From: Competibacteraceae bacterium UBA2788
GTDB lineage: Bacteria > Pseudomonadota > Gammaproteobacteria > Competibacterales > Competibacteraceae
Assembly: GCA_002352185.1 (NCBI GenBank)
Contig: DEHY01000103.1
Span: 1 to 13,872 of the forward strand
Direction: 5' to 3'
Length of the DNA: 13,872 nucleotides
The position numbers were made by a program, and so were the translations under genes. The first letter of the stretch is position 1. Each line of letters begins with the position of its first letter. The notes below the pieces were generated by a model that worked only from the letters and a program-made list of their open reading frames with translations, had not been told where the DNA came from and did not search any database. This document shows, piece after piece, positions 1 through 8,176 of the stretch.

Positions 1-1657
1 CGCGACCCAGGCCGGTGGTGCGGGTGGTCTCAAAACCTTGGGGTAATTCCGTGCGGCTCAGGGTTTGGCTGCCGCCCGCCGCGTTGGCGTCGCGTTGCAG
101 CCGGCCCAGGGCGTTGTAGGTGAAGTGCGCGGCTTGGCCCTTGGGATCGGTGAAGGCCGTGAGCAAGCCGTCAGGGGTATAGGCCATCGCATAGGCTTCA
201 CCCGCCGGGTTGGCGACACGGGCCAGGTAGCCATTGTCGTCCACACTCAGCAGGGTACGCTGTCCGAACGGGGCAACCAAGGCGGTCGGGTGGCCGGATG
301 GGTCGCGTTCGATGCGGAGGATGTTGCCGTCGCCGTCGGTGACGGTGGTCAACCGCCCGGCGCTGTCGTAGGCGAAGGTGTATACGACCGCTTGGGTGAG
401 GGTGTCTACGGTGCGCAGGTGGCGACCGTTGGCGTCAAAAGCATACAGGTGGCGACCGTCGCTGGAGGCAATGGCGAAATCCGCATTACCGACAAATCCG
501 GGCAGGTTGTTCGGGGCCACCTTGCGGATGCGGCTATTGTTCCGATCCGCGATCAGAACGCTGCCATCGGCAGCCACCGCCACGCCTGTGGGAAAAGAGA
601 GTCTCGCCTGGGTGGCCAGGCCGCCGTCGCCGCTGTATCCATTAGTCCCCGTGCCCGCGAACGTGGTAATAATTCCGTCCGGTCCTACTCGACGGATGCG
701 GTTTTCACTCGAAATCAGAACGCTGCCATCGGGGGCCACCGCTACGCCTGTGGGATAAGGGAGTCCCGCCTGTGTGGCCGGGCCGCCATCGCCGCTTGTA
801 TAACCGCTTTCACCACTGCCACATCCCCCCATACCCACCCACGACTTACCAGCGAAAGTACTAATGATCCCGTCCGGCCCCACCCGGCGAATGCGGTGAT
901 TGCTCATATCCGCGATCAGGGTGCTGCCATCCAAGGCGGCTACTACGCCAAAGGGTTGACAGAGTCCCGCCTGGATGGCGGGGCCGCCGTCGCCGCTGTA
1001 TCCAGGCCCCCCCGTACCGGCGAACGTGGTGATGATTCCATCCGGTCCTACCCGGCGGATTCCGGTATCACCACTTGTAATTAAGATGCTGCCATCCGGG
1101 GCTACCGCTATATCAAGGAGCGAATTGAGCCACGCTTCACCAGCGACGGTGGTGATGATCCCATCGGGACCGACCCGGCGGATGCGTCTATTGCCATCAT
1201 CTGCGATCAGGACGCTGCCATCGGGAGCGACCGCCACGCCTTCCGGGTAAAGGAGTCCCGCTTGGATGGCGGGGCCGCCGTCGCCGCTGAATCCTGCCGC
1301 GTCTGTCCCGGCGACGGTGGTGATCACCCGTCCGAATTGCTGACTCGGCTTTTGTTGCGCGCCATCGCCCCGATACAACACGTTGCCGAACGGGTCGTAG
1401 ACGTGGTGAGCATCCAGCGTCCACGTGCTCAAGCCGGCCCCGCCAACCTCGCGGAAATCCATTGCTGCACCCACTGTTACCGGATATGTCCGCGAGAGGG
1501 TAATTGCCTGCCGGGCAGGAGGAATATCGGCGATTGCCACCCCGGTCGGAACTGCGAAGCCGCTGCCCGGTGCCGGATTGTAGTAAATGCCGTCATAAAC
1601 GTAATCCAGCGTGACGCGGGCTGTTTGCACGCCGTGCAGCCCGCGACCGTAGACATC
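1..1657 (-). pseudogene. NHL-repeat and YD/Rhs-repeat C-terminal part of a giant secreted protein, cut off by an upstream TAG and by the window edge
   Basis: This stretch continues the reading frame of the gene at 1658-4888 directly after an in-frame TAG and stays open for 552 codons to the window edge. It begins DVYGRGLHGVQ, then DHVYDPFG-like text typical of Rhs/YD cores. Five NHL-type repeats follow (FSGDGGPA, GVAVAPDGSVLIAD, RIRRVGPDG; about 1327 to 512), then YD repeats (YTFAYDSAGRLTTVTDGDG, FTYNALGRL; about 390 to 1). NHL repeats form beta-propellers and YD repeats build the shell of Rhs/teneurin-like proteins, often ending in a toxin or adhesin tip; that end lies outside the window. 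The first in-frame ATG is at 1462 with no convincing ribosome site, so independent translation is doubtful. I see a once single gene split by one nonsense change. A sequencing error or real readthrough are the alternatives. Confidence 0.8.
512..1327 (-). repeat. Five NHL-type repeats
   Basis: Five tandem protein repeats, each with the frame ITT(V/F)AG, (G/F)YSGDGGPA(I/T)QA, GVAVAPDGSVLIAD, RIRRVGPDG. The matching DNA is strongly similar from unit to unit. Unit 2, read in transcription order, lacks the SGDGGPA half and is shorter (VAGEAWLNSLLDIAVAPDGS); unit 4 carries a glycine-rich insertion (GMGGCGSGESG). The repeats are expected to fold as blades of a beta-propeller. Confidence 0.8.
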
Positions 1658-1660
1658 CTA
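1658..1660 (-). other. In-frame TAG splitting the PKD-NHL-YD gene
   Basis: The frame reads TYTWDS-TAG-DVYGR. In related YD/Rhs-type proteins this motif usually reads like WDGKDAYGR, so the stop sits where a lysine (AAG) or similar codon is expected. One base change (AAG, CAG or GAG to TAG) explains it. The neighbouring PEP-CTERM gene and Uma2 copy 2 both end naturally in TAG, which argues against genome-wide amber recoding. Confidence 0.8.
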
Positions 1661-4600
1661 ACTGTCCCAAGTGTAGGTGATGACCTGATTGGGCTGGGCC
1701 GGGAAGTGCCCCAGATTGATGCCCCGTCCTGCGATGTCGATCTTGACGTCAATCCGCTTGAGGCTGGCGGGGATGCTCGCACCGCTGAGCGGAATGGTTA
1801 AGGTGCGCGCCGCTACCCGACCGGGGACGCGGCTGCTGCGATAGTTCAGCGAGAGACCGCTGCCCACCACGGGAATGCGCTCGCCTAGAGTCTGGTTTTC
1901 GCACTCGATGATGGACCCAGATGCACAATCCGGATCGTCGGGATTCTGGTTATCTCCGCTCTCGGGTTCTACGACCTTGGGCGGTTCTGCATCCCGGGGC
2001 GGGCCAGCCGGCCAATTGCAATCCCAGGTGGACAGATGGGTCAACCGCACCCGCCACAGACTCGCGCCCACCGGATACAGCCCCGCCAGTTGCGCCCGTT
2101 CTGCGTCGGTGACGCCCAGCGCGGCCGCGTCAGCGGGCGCGCCGCTGCCATTGACATCCAGTTGCGCCAGGCCGCCGCTGACGCTGAGAATCTTGACGAT
2201 CCGTCCGTTATTAATCGCTTTCCATGCGGCTTGAGTGTTGTCGTAATATCCGACCGGCACCTCGCCGCCGACCGGGAAGCTCAGGAAGTTGGTGACGTAG
2301 AACACCACCGGTTGATTGAAAATCACGTCCTGGCCGTTTTTCTTGATGGGGGCTTCGTCGGCGCTGAGTTCCACCGCGTAGGTGTAGGCGCTGGTCGGCG
2401 GCAACGGCGCGGGCATGGCCTGGGGGCCATTCGCACCCACGGTGTACTCGGTAAAGCGCAAGTTCAAGGTGGTGAGCGGCTGCGCGCCGCCATCCGGCAT
2501 GATCCGGGACGCTGTCGTGCCGGGCGGAATCAACAGCGCCGGCTGGCGAGTCCCATCCTGATCCGTGACCACGCTGCCCTGGGCCACCTGCATCGTCGTG
2601 GCGTGGGTCAAGTCGATGGAGGTGACTTTCGCATCCCTGGCGATCAGGATCACCTCCTCCAGCACCGCGAAATCCTGCCACGGCACGTTGATCTGCCGTT
2701 GCGCCGGCAGGTAGCCGCTGCGCTGATAATTCACGGTCAGATAGCCGCCGCCATTGACCGCCAGATCGAACATCCCATCGGCGCGGCTCAGGGTCTGACC
2801 GAATTCAGGATGATTCAGCACGGTGATGACCACCGCCGGCAGCGGAGCGTTGTTTCTGTCCCGCACCTGGCCGCGCAGCACCGCCGCCCGTTTCGGCTCA
2901 ATCGTGCCGGGCGCAACGCTGGTTTGAATCGGGTTGGCGCCGGTGTAAAGAAATTGGCTCGCGGCGTAATTCGAAGTAGCGACCGTGGCATCAACCGGTG
3001 GCGCCACCGTTTCGGGTGCGGGCGGCAGCGGCGGCAAATTTTCCTGCGTCACCTGAATGCTGAACGACTGGATGGCCCGTCCGCCTTGCCCATCGCTCAC
3101 TTCCACCGTGACCGGGACATCGCCCGCCGCCGTCGGCGTCCAGGCAATCAGGCCGCTGCTGGCCTGGATGCTCATGCCCGCCGACGCGGCGTTCAGGGCG
3201 TAACTCAGCGCATCGCCATCGGCGTCGGTGGCGTTCACATCGTAACCGTAGGGTTGTCCCACCGTGGCGGTTGTGACTGGTGATGAGGCAATCTGCGGGT
3301 TGCGGTTGGTCGGCGCCGGCGCGGTGACGGTGATCAGCACGGTATCGGGGAGGCTGGTCAATGTCCCATCGCTGATCATCAACTGCGCGATGTAGTCGCC
3401 GATTAAATCCGGGACCAGCGCGGCTTGGGCGCTGGTGGCGTTCTGCACCGCCGCCTGGCTCTGCGCCGGACGGGTGGTCAGCGCCCACTGGTACGTCAAT
3501 GGATCGCCGTCCGCATCGCGGGACGCCGCGCCGTCCAGCGTCACAGTCTGACCGGTGATCGCCGCCTGATCCGGCCCGGCGTTCGCCACCGGCTGGGAAT
3601 TCTCGGTCGAAATCGTCACCGTCGCGGGAGGGCTGGCGGCCTGGCCGTCGTTGACCATCACCTGCGCGACATAGGTTCCGGCCTTGTCGGCCACAAAACC
3701 CGGATGGACGGTCGTTGGATGGGTCAGCGTGGCGGCGCTGCCCACCGGCGTAGCCGTCAGCGCCCACTGGTAGGTCAGCGCATCGCCATCGGCGTCGCGG
3801 GAACCCGACCCGTCCAGCGTCACGGTCGCCCCAACCGTCACCGTTTGCGCCGGGCCGGCGTGGGCGACCGGCGGCGTGTTCGCGGTAGAAACGGTCACGC
3901 TGGCCGGGGCGCTGTCCACCGTTCCATCGTTAACAATGAGTTGCGCGGTGTAAGCACCCGGCTGATCCAGCGTCAGGGTCGGTTTCACCATAGCCGGATT
4001 GATCAGCGCCGCCGCGCTGGCGTCGGGCCGGGTCAGCAGCGTCCAGAGATAGGTCAGCGGGTTGCCGTCCACATCGGTCGAGGCGCTGCCGTCCAGCGTC
4101 ACGGTCGCACCGACGGGGGCGCGTTGCGCGGCTCCGGCATGGGCGACCGGCGGAGTATTCTCGGTGGAAATCGTCACCGTATCCGGGGCGCTGTCCACTG
4201 CGCCATCGCCGACCACCAGCCGCGCCTCATACGCGCCGGGCTTATCCAGCGTCAGGCGCGGATGGAGCGTCGTCGCATCCGCCAGCGTCGCCACGCTGCC
4301 GGCAGGCGCCGTCGGCAACGTCCACAGCGCGCTCAGTGCATCGCCATCCGGGTCGGTCGAAGCGCTGCCGTCCAGCGTGACCGTCGCGCCGACCCGCGCA
4401 CGCTGATCCGGCCCGGCGTTGGCCACCGGCGGCTTGTTGCCGGCCGCCCGCATCCCGAACACCTGCGGCGTGAAGGTAAACTGAACATTGCCCGGATTGC
4501 GAAAGCGCAGCACCACATTGGTCACGGTCGCGCCCGGGGCCAGGATGCCGGTCGGCAGCGGCACGGCCACATAGGGATGACCGTCGCCGGCGATTCCGGT

Positions 4601-4888
4601 CGGATTGTCCAGCGTTACGGCGGTGGGCGTAATCGCGATGATACGCAATTCCAGCGGCGCCAGAATCGGGTCGGGCGAAATATTGGTCAGGGTGGCGCCC
4701 GTATTGAAGGTCTGATTTGCCCGGTCGAAGCGCAACCCGGAAAACGTCACCTTGACCTGAGCGCTCACGTCGATGCTCGCCGTTCCGCTGGAACGCGCCC
4801 ATTCGCTCCATGCGCCCCATCCGCTCACGACCAGCGCCAATCCGAGCAGCCAACCGATCCCCTTCACCGACGAACGCATCAACGCCAT
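1658..4888 (-). CDS. Large exported PKD-domain protein, N-terminal part of a PKD-NHL-YD-repeat protein (ends at premature TAG)
   Basis: A 1076-residue product. Residues 1-30 hold a basic start (MRSSVK) and a hydrophobic stretch (GWLLGLALVVSGWG), a signal peptide or anchor. Residues 35-150 are an uncharacterised beta-rich region. Four PKD domains follow (about 153-242, 246-336, 338-428, 432-522), each with PPVA(N/H)AG, VTLDGSAS, DADGD and YTAQL-like motifs. A cadherin/putative-Ig domain lies at about 530-614 (TDADGDALSY, GLIAWTPT) and a carboxypeptidase-regulatory-like domain at about 668-750 (LRGQVRDRNNAPLPAVVITV). The last 120 residues are the conserved lead-in to YD-repeat shells (IIECENQTLGERIPVVGSG, LNYRSSR). 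The start is supported by GGGAG nine bases upstream of ATG. The product is probably cell-surface or secreted, in adhesion or contact-dependent interaction. The PEP-CTERM gene ends 57 bases upstream on the same strand, so the two may be co-transcribed. The stop is probably a nonsense mutation; the intact protein would exceed 1600 residues. Confidence 0.85.
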   Translation of the reverse strand: MALMRSSVKGIGWLLGLALVVSGWGAWSEWARSSGTASIDVSAQVKVTFSGLRFDRANQTFNTGATLTNISPDPILAPLELRIIAITPTAVTLDNPTGIAGDGHPYVAVPLPTGILAPGATVTNVVLRFRNPGNVQFTFTPQVFGMRAAGNKPPVANAGPDQRARVGATVTLDGSASTDPDGDALSALWTLPTAPAGSVATLADATTLHPRLTLDKPGAYEARLVVGDGAVDSAPDTVTISTENTPPVAHAGAAQRAPVGATVTLDGSASTDVDGNPLTYLWTLLTRPDASAAALINPAMVKPTLTLDQPGAYTAQLIVNDGTVDSAPASVTVSTANTPPVAHAGPAQTVTVGATVTLDGSGSRDADGDALTYQWALTATPVGSAATLTHPTTVHPGFVADKAGTYVAQVMVNDGQAASPPATVTISTENSQPVANAGPDQAAITGQTVTLDGAASRDADGDPLTYQWALTTRPAQSQAAVQNATSAQAALVPDLIGDYIAQLMISDGTLTSLPDTVLITVTAPAPTNRNPQIASSPVTTATVGQPYGYDVNATDADGDALSYALNAASAGMSIQASSGLIAWTPTAAGDVPVTVEVSDGQGGRAIQSFSIQVTQENLPPLPPAPETVAPPVDATVATSNYAASQFLYTGANPIQTSVAPGTIEPKRAAVLRGQVRDRNNAPLPAVVITVLNHPEFGQTLSRADGMFDLAVNGGGYLTVNYQRSGYLPAQRQINVPWQDFAVLEEVILIARDAKVTSIDLTHATTMQVAQGSVVTDQDGTRQPALLIPPGTTASRIMPDGGAQPLTTLNLRFTEYTVGANGPQAMPAPLPPTSAYTYAVELSADEAPIKKNGQDVIFNQPVVFYVTNFLSFPVGGEVPVGYYDNTQAAWKAINNGRIVKILSVSGGLAQLDVNGSGAPADAAALGVTDAERAQLAGLYPVGASLWRVRLTHLSTWDCNWPAGPPRDAEPPKVVEPESGDNQNPDDPDCASGSIIECENQTLGERIPVVGSGLSLNYRSSRVPGRVAARTLTIPLSGASIPASLKRIDVKIDIAGRGINLGHFPAQPNQVITYTWDS
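3323..4432 (-). repeat. Four tandem PKD-domain repeats (about 276-base period)
   Basis: Four consecutive PKD units of about 92 residues share VGATVTLDGSAS, DADGDALTYQW and NDGxxxSxPxTVTIST blocks. Similarity is visible at DNA level (for example repeated forms of 'ccgtccagcgtcacggtc'), so unequal recombination could change the number of domains. PKD arrays serve as stiff spacers in surface proteins. Confidence 0.8.
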
Positions 4889-4945
4889 GATTTTTATCTC
4901 CCAACCTACTCTTTTTATTTGTTCTTTAACGGCAGCGCGGTGAAC

Positions 4946-5629
4946 CTAAATCATCCGCCGCCCAGCCACCCAGCCGAGGATGCCCGCGCCGAATAGCCAC
5001 GCGGTGGACGGCAGCGGCACGGCCACTGCCGGCGTCACGATCCAGGTCACGCCGCTGCTGATCGGAGCGAAGATATGCAGATTGCCGCTGGGCGCGCCAT
5101 CCATGTCCACTGCAAACAGCGCATCCAGGCCAAGTGGATCCGTGGTGGCGAACAGCGGCGATAACGCGCTGTCCAGCAGGAAGAACGCGAATGAATCCGG
5201 GAGCAATGACCCCGACGCCCATTGCTCCGTCAGGTTCAGGGTGAAGCTCACCGTGGCGCCCAAGGTGAGTTCTTGCAGAAATTCGTTGAAGAACAGGGTA
5301 TCGGTCAGGGCAATGGGGAACGGGCCGGGCGGGCTGGGATGAGTCGCGAGGACGCCGCCAAGGCTGCTGCTATTTCCGAGCGTTCCGCTGGTGTAAAAGT
5401 CGCTGACAACGACCGTATTATTGCCCGCGATGCCGTCGTTGCCGATGAAATCGAAGGCCAAATTCGCTGCAACGCCCGACAGGACCGAGGTATCGAGCGT
5501 GACGTGCAGAAGGGTGGCGCGGGCGGGCGCGGGACTGGCCCATAAAAAAGCCGCCAACACGGCGGCGAAAACCGAAGATCGATAAAAAGAAGCTACATTT
5601 TTGTTACAATGGGGGGGGGTAGAAGTCAT
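4946..5629 (-). CDS. PEP-CTERM-sorted exported protein
   Basis: A 227-residue protein with a signal peptide (basic SFYRSS at 14-19, hydrophobic VFAAVLAAFLWA at 20-31, likely cleavage after PAPARA at residue 38). The C-terminus is VPLPSTAWLFGAGILGWVAG followed by RRMI: the proline-rich motif, membrane helix and basic tail of the PEP-CTERM (VPLPxxxWLFG variant) signal that exosortase recognises. The mature domain begins LLHVTLDTSVLSG and resembles a family of PEP-CTERM proteins of unknown function. Its natural partners are an exosortase and exopolysaccharide genes, none in the window. Codons 4-7 contain nine C in a row; one base more or less brings a stop within about 12 codons, which suggests on/off phase variation. 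A hairpin with six T follows in the leader region. The start is ATG with weak purine-rich GAAGAA upstream. It stops at TAG, 57 bases before the PKD gene. Confidence 0.85.
   Translation of the reverse strand: MTSTPPHCNKNVASFYRSSVFAAVLAAFLWASPAPARATLLHVTLDTSVLSGVAANLAFDFIGNDGIAGNNTVVVSDFYTSGTLGNSSSLGGVLATHPSPPGPFPIALTDTLFFNEFLQELTLGATVSFTLNLTEQWASGSLLPDSFAFFLLDSALSPLFATTDPLGLDALFAVDMDGAPSGNLHIFAPISSGVTWIVTPAVAVPLPSTAWLFGAGILGWVAGRRMI
5544..5566 (-). terminator. Terminator-like hairpin inside the signal-peptide coding region
   Basis: Read on the minus strand, GCCGCC, loop GTGTT, GGCGGC, followed at once by TTTTTT. This has the form of an intrinsic terminator (6 GC pairs, U6) but lies 63-85 bases after the ATG, encoding AAVLAAF. 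It may act as an attenuator when ribosomes are absent, or be a by-product of alanine codons. Confidence 0.35.
5611..5619 (-). repeat. Poly-C (G9 on the plus strand) tract at codons 4-7 of the PEP-CTERM gene
   Basis: Nine identical bases, 10 bases after the start codon. The frame reads ATG ACT TCT ACC CCC CCC CAT. Ten C would give CCA TTG TAA and eight C would give ATG TAG a few codons later, so only the present length (or lengths differing by three) allows the full protein. Homopolymers of this length are known slipped-strand sites, and also places where assemblies err. Confidence 0.6.
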
Positions 5630-5661
5630 TGCAATTCTTCTTCGTTATTGACTTGGTCCAA

Positions 5662-5689
5662 AGTATCGCCGCCCCTGAGAAAATTGCAA
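5662..5689 (-). promoter_or_regulatory. Candidate sigma-70 promoter for the PEP-CTERM gene
   Basis: On the minus strand TTGCAA (-35), 16 bases, GATACT (-10), with a start site expected about 25 bases before the ATG. It fits the intergenic position between the ligase gene and the PEP-CTERM gene. Each box matches consensus at only about four of six positions. Confidence 0.35.
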
Positions 5690-5753
5690 CAGGCCGGCTG
5701 AAAATGAGGGATCAAGGAAGATCGTGGGGCGGAAGGTTGCACTTCCACACGGA

Positions 5754-7409
5754 TCAGCCGCTCTGAAGCATCGTGGCGTACTGTTCGCGCATCGCTTTCT
5801 TGTTGAGCTTGCCGACGCTGGTTTTGGGGATGGCTTCGATAAACAGCACCCGGTCGGGAATGCCCCATCTGGAGATAACGCCCCGGTCGGCGAAGTCCTT
5901 GAGCCAGTCGCGGATCGTGGTTTCGTCCAATTCCCTTCCCGGTCGCAGCACCACCAGCGCCAGCGGCCGTTCGCCCCATTTCGGATCGGGAATGCCGACG
6001 ACCGCTGCTTCCGCCACCGCCGGATGTTTAAGGATCAAGTCTTCCAGTTCCAGCGACGAGATCCACTCGCCGCCGGTCTTGATCACGTCCTTCAGCCGGT
6101 CGGTGATCTTGAGATAGCCTTCAGCGTCAATCACGCCGATATCGCCGGTATGCAGATAGCCGCCGCGCCACAGGGCTGCGGAGGCCGCCGGATCCTTCAA
6201 ATAGCCCTGAGTCAGCCACGGTGTGCGCACCACCACCTCACCGGGCGTTTTGCCGTCGTGCGGCAAGTCGTTCATCGCATCATCCACCACCCGCAATTCA
6301 ACCATCGGGATCGGCAGGCCGGTCCTGCAACGGATTTCCAGTTGTTGCTCCTCATCCCAGTCCAGCATGTGCGGCTTGAGCTGGGCGAGGGTCAGAATCG
6401 GGCAGGTTTCCGACATGCCGTAGGCGGCGAAGATGTCCACGCCCCGGTCGCGGGCCTGTTTGGCCAGCGCTTGCGGCAATGCCGCGCCGCCGATGATGAC
6501 CTTCCAGCGCGACAGGTCGGTTTTATCCACCTGGGGGCTGGCGAGCAGCATTTGCAGAATGGTCGGCACACAGTGGGAGAAGGTGGCGTTTTCCCGCTGG
6601 ATCAGTTGCAGCAAATGTTCCGGCACATAACGCCCCGGATAGACCTGCTTAACACCCAGAACGGTGGCGACATAGGGGACGCCCCAGGCGTGGACGTGAA
6701 ACATCGGGGTAATGGGCAGGTAAACGTCGTTGCGGTTGAAGCGGCCTTGCCCCGTGCCCGTCAGCGCCGAAAGCACGCCAAAGGTGTGCAGCACCAGTTG
6801 CCGGTGGCTGAAATATACCCCCTTGGGCAGGCCGGTGGTGCCGGTGGTGTAGAAGGTGGTGGCGCGGGCGTCTTCGGAAAAGTCCGGGAATCGGTAGTCT
6901 GGATCGCCGGCGGCCAGAAGATCTTCATATTCGGCATCAATGTTGAGCCGGGTCGCCGGCGTCTGGCCGGTATCATCCAGCAGCACCAGTTTTTTCACCG
7001 GCTCGATGCGGTCGCGGATCGCCTCCAGAATCGGCAGAAACTCGGTGTTGACCAGAACTACATCGTCCTCGGCGTGATTGATGGTGTAGAGAATCTGCTC
7101 CGGGGACAGCCGGATGTTAATGGTATGCAGCACTGCGCCCAGCATGGGCACGGCAAAGAAACACTCCAGATAGCGATGGCTGTCCCAATCCATCACCGCC
7201 ACCGTGTCACCCGGTCTGACGCCGAGTCCCGTCAGACCGCTGGCCAGACGGCCAATGCGTTCGCGGGTTTCCCGGTAGCTCTGGCGCTTGAAATCGCCAT
7301 AGACAATTTCCTGGTCGGGAAACTGGCGCACCGGGTTATCCAGCAGGGTTTTGATCAGCAACGGATAGCCATAAGCGGCAGGGGCGCGTTCGATGGTTTT
7401 TACGGACAT
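5754..7409 (-). CDS. Long/medium-chain fatty acyl-CoA synthetase (AMP-binding, AlkK/FadD type)
   Basis: A 551-residue member of the adenylate-forming family. It should activate a fatty acid with ATP to acyl-AMP and pass it to CoA, feeding beta-oxidation or lipid synthesis from the cytoplasm or inner membrane face. Motifs in order: the ATP-binding loop TFYTTGTTGLPKG at about 185-197, PMFHVHAWG at 235-243, the adenine-binding YGMSETCP at 330-337, TGD at 421-423, the hinge DRLKDVIKTGGEWIS at 437-451, and the catalytic lysine in PKTSVGKLNKK (K534). All are intact, and the length matches AlkK-like medium-chain ligases (about 546 residues), the closest type I recognise. AGGAG stands 10-11 bases before the ATG. 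It follows Uma2 copy 1 by 51 bases on the same strand. Exact chain-length preference cannot be read from the sequence. Confidence 0.92.
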   Translation of the reverse strand: MSVKTIERAPAAYGYPLLIKTLLDNPVRQFPDQEIVYGDFKRQSYRETRERIGRLASGLTGLGVRPGDTVAVMDWDSHRYLECFFAVPMLGAVLHTINIRLSPEQILYTINHAEDDVVLVNTEFLPILEAIRDRIEPVKKLVLLDDTGQTPATRLNIDAEYEDLLAAGDPDYRFPDFSEDARATTFYTTGTTGLPKGVYFSHRQLVLHTFGVLSALTGTGQGRFNRNDVYLPITPMFHVHAWGVPYVATVLGVKQVYPGRYVPEHLLQLIQRENATFSHCVPTILQMLLASPQVDKTDLSRWKVIIGGAALPQALAKQARDRGVDIFAAYGMSETCPILTLAQLKPHMLDWDEEQQLEIRCRTGLPIPMVELRVVDDAMNDLPHDGKTPGEVVVRTPWLTQGYLKDPAASAALWRGGYLHTGDIGVIDAEGYLKITDRLKDVIKTGGEWISSLELEDLILKHPAVAEAAVVGIPDPKWGERPLALVVLRPGRELDETTIRDWLKDFADRGVISRWGIPDRVLFIEAIPKTSVGKLNKKAMREQYATMLQSG

Positions 7410-7460
7410 TGTCGTTGGACTCCTCGCAGGGTTGCGATGGTGGGTGGATTTTCAACCGGC

Positions 7461-8123
7461 TTACAGATCGTTGGGATCGATGCCCATGGCCCGTAACCGC
7501 TCGGCCAGCCGTTCGGCGCGCTGCTCCAGTTCGAGGAAGGTTTCAAAGCGCCGCCCATCAGGCCGATACAGCACCAGATCAGTTCCCAGCAACGTGAAAC
7601 GCACACTCAGGCGTGGGCTGATCCAGCCTTCCATGCGCTGCACGCTTTCCAACCGGCCATTCCGTCGGATCGAACCATCCAGTTCGCCTCGATCCGGGTC
7701 GTAGATGTAGTACTCCTCGACCCCATAGCGGTCGTAAAACTGAAATTTGCGGACCATCTCGGCCAGGGTGTTGCCGGGCGACAGCACCTCGAACACCACC
7801 TGCGGGGCCAGGCCGCCTTCCCGCCATTGCCTGTAGGAACCCCGGTCGCCCGGTGGCCGCCCAAACACCACCATCACATCGGGCGCGGCCCGAATAGTGT
7901 TGTCGCCCTCCACCGGATACCACAGCAGATCACCGGCGACGAACACGTTGGGATCATGGGCGAACAGCGCGGCGATGCCGCCTTGAATCATCACGATATA
8001 GCGGAACTGCCGGGTGTTGTCGGCCATGGGTTGTCCATCGCTGTCGGGATAAACCAGTTCGGCAAGCGGGTCTGGCCGGCGCGCCGGCGCGAGCGGAGGA
8101 TTCAGGATCGCAGTCGCATGCAT
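7461..8123 (-). CDS. Uma2-family putative endonuclease (DUF820), copy 1
   Basis: A 220-residue protein of the Uma2/DUF820 family, whose members adopt a PD-(D/E)XK nuclease-like fold but have no settled physiological role. Visible are PDVMVVFG (presumed metal-binding D82), APQVVFEVLSPGNT (E112), MVRKFQFY (K126) and GVEEYYIYDPDRG (133-146), so the presumed active site is complete. A short charged C-terminal helix (LELEQRAERLAERLRAMG) ends the protein. CGGAG seven bases before the ATG supports the start. It lies 53 bases after thrC and 51 before the acyl-CoA ligase on the same strand. It is a close paralogue of the gene at 9671-10411 (about 85% identical by eye over 180 residues), and the pair flanks thrC as direct repeats. 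Confidence 0.88.
   Translation of the reverse strand: MHATAILNPPLAPARRPDPLAELVYPDSDGQPMADNTRQFRYIVMIQGGIAALFAHDPNVFVAGDLLWYPVEGDNTIRAAPDVMVVFGRPPGDRGSYRQWREGGLAPQVVFEVLSPGNTLAEMVRKFQFYDRYGVEEYYIYDPDRGELDGSIRRNGRLESVQRMEGWISPRLSVRFTLLGTDLVLYRPDGRRFETFLELEQRAERLAERLRAMGIDPNDL
7512..8051 (-). repeat. 540-base paralogous direct repeat (Uma2 copy 1 core)
   Basis: From the YPDSDG motif to LEQRAE this segment aligns without gaps to 9785-10324: both are 540 bases in the same orientation. Long blocks are identical or nearly so in DNA. Recombination between the two copies would delete about 2.3 kb, including thrC. Confidence 0.75.
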
Positions 8124-8176
8124 GGGTAATCTCCGAGGTTCAGCCTTTGCCTGATTTCAGTGTAGTCGCGCCGGAT

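Noticed and set aside
65..1084. A 339-codon open frame on the plus strand opposite the NHL/YD region
   Set aside because: The minus strand carries clear NHL and YD motifs in one continuous frame; the plus frame only mirrors those repeats.
1658..1660. Genome-wide recoding of TAG as an amino acid
   Set aside because: The PEP-CTERM gene (4946) and Uma2 copy 2 (9671) end naturally at TAG with full-length products, so TAG works as stop here. A local readthrough is not excluded.
3425..4996. A 523-codon open frame on the plus strand opposite the PKD array
   Set aside because: Arginine-rich repetitive text mirrors the PKD repeats on the other strand; it has no ribosome site or domain.
5724..7496. 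A 590-codon open frame on the plus strand opposite the acyl-CoA ligase
   Set aside because: It is the antisense of an intact, fully motif-bearing ligase; the translation is His/Gln/Arg/Gly-rich without any family motif. Such shadows are common in GC-rich DNA.
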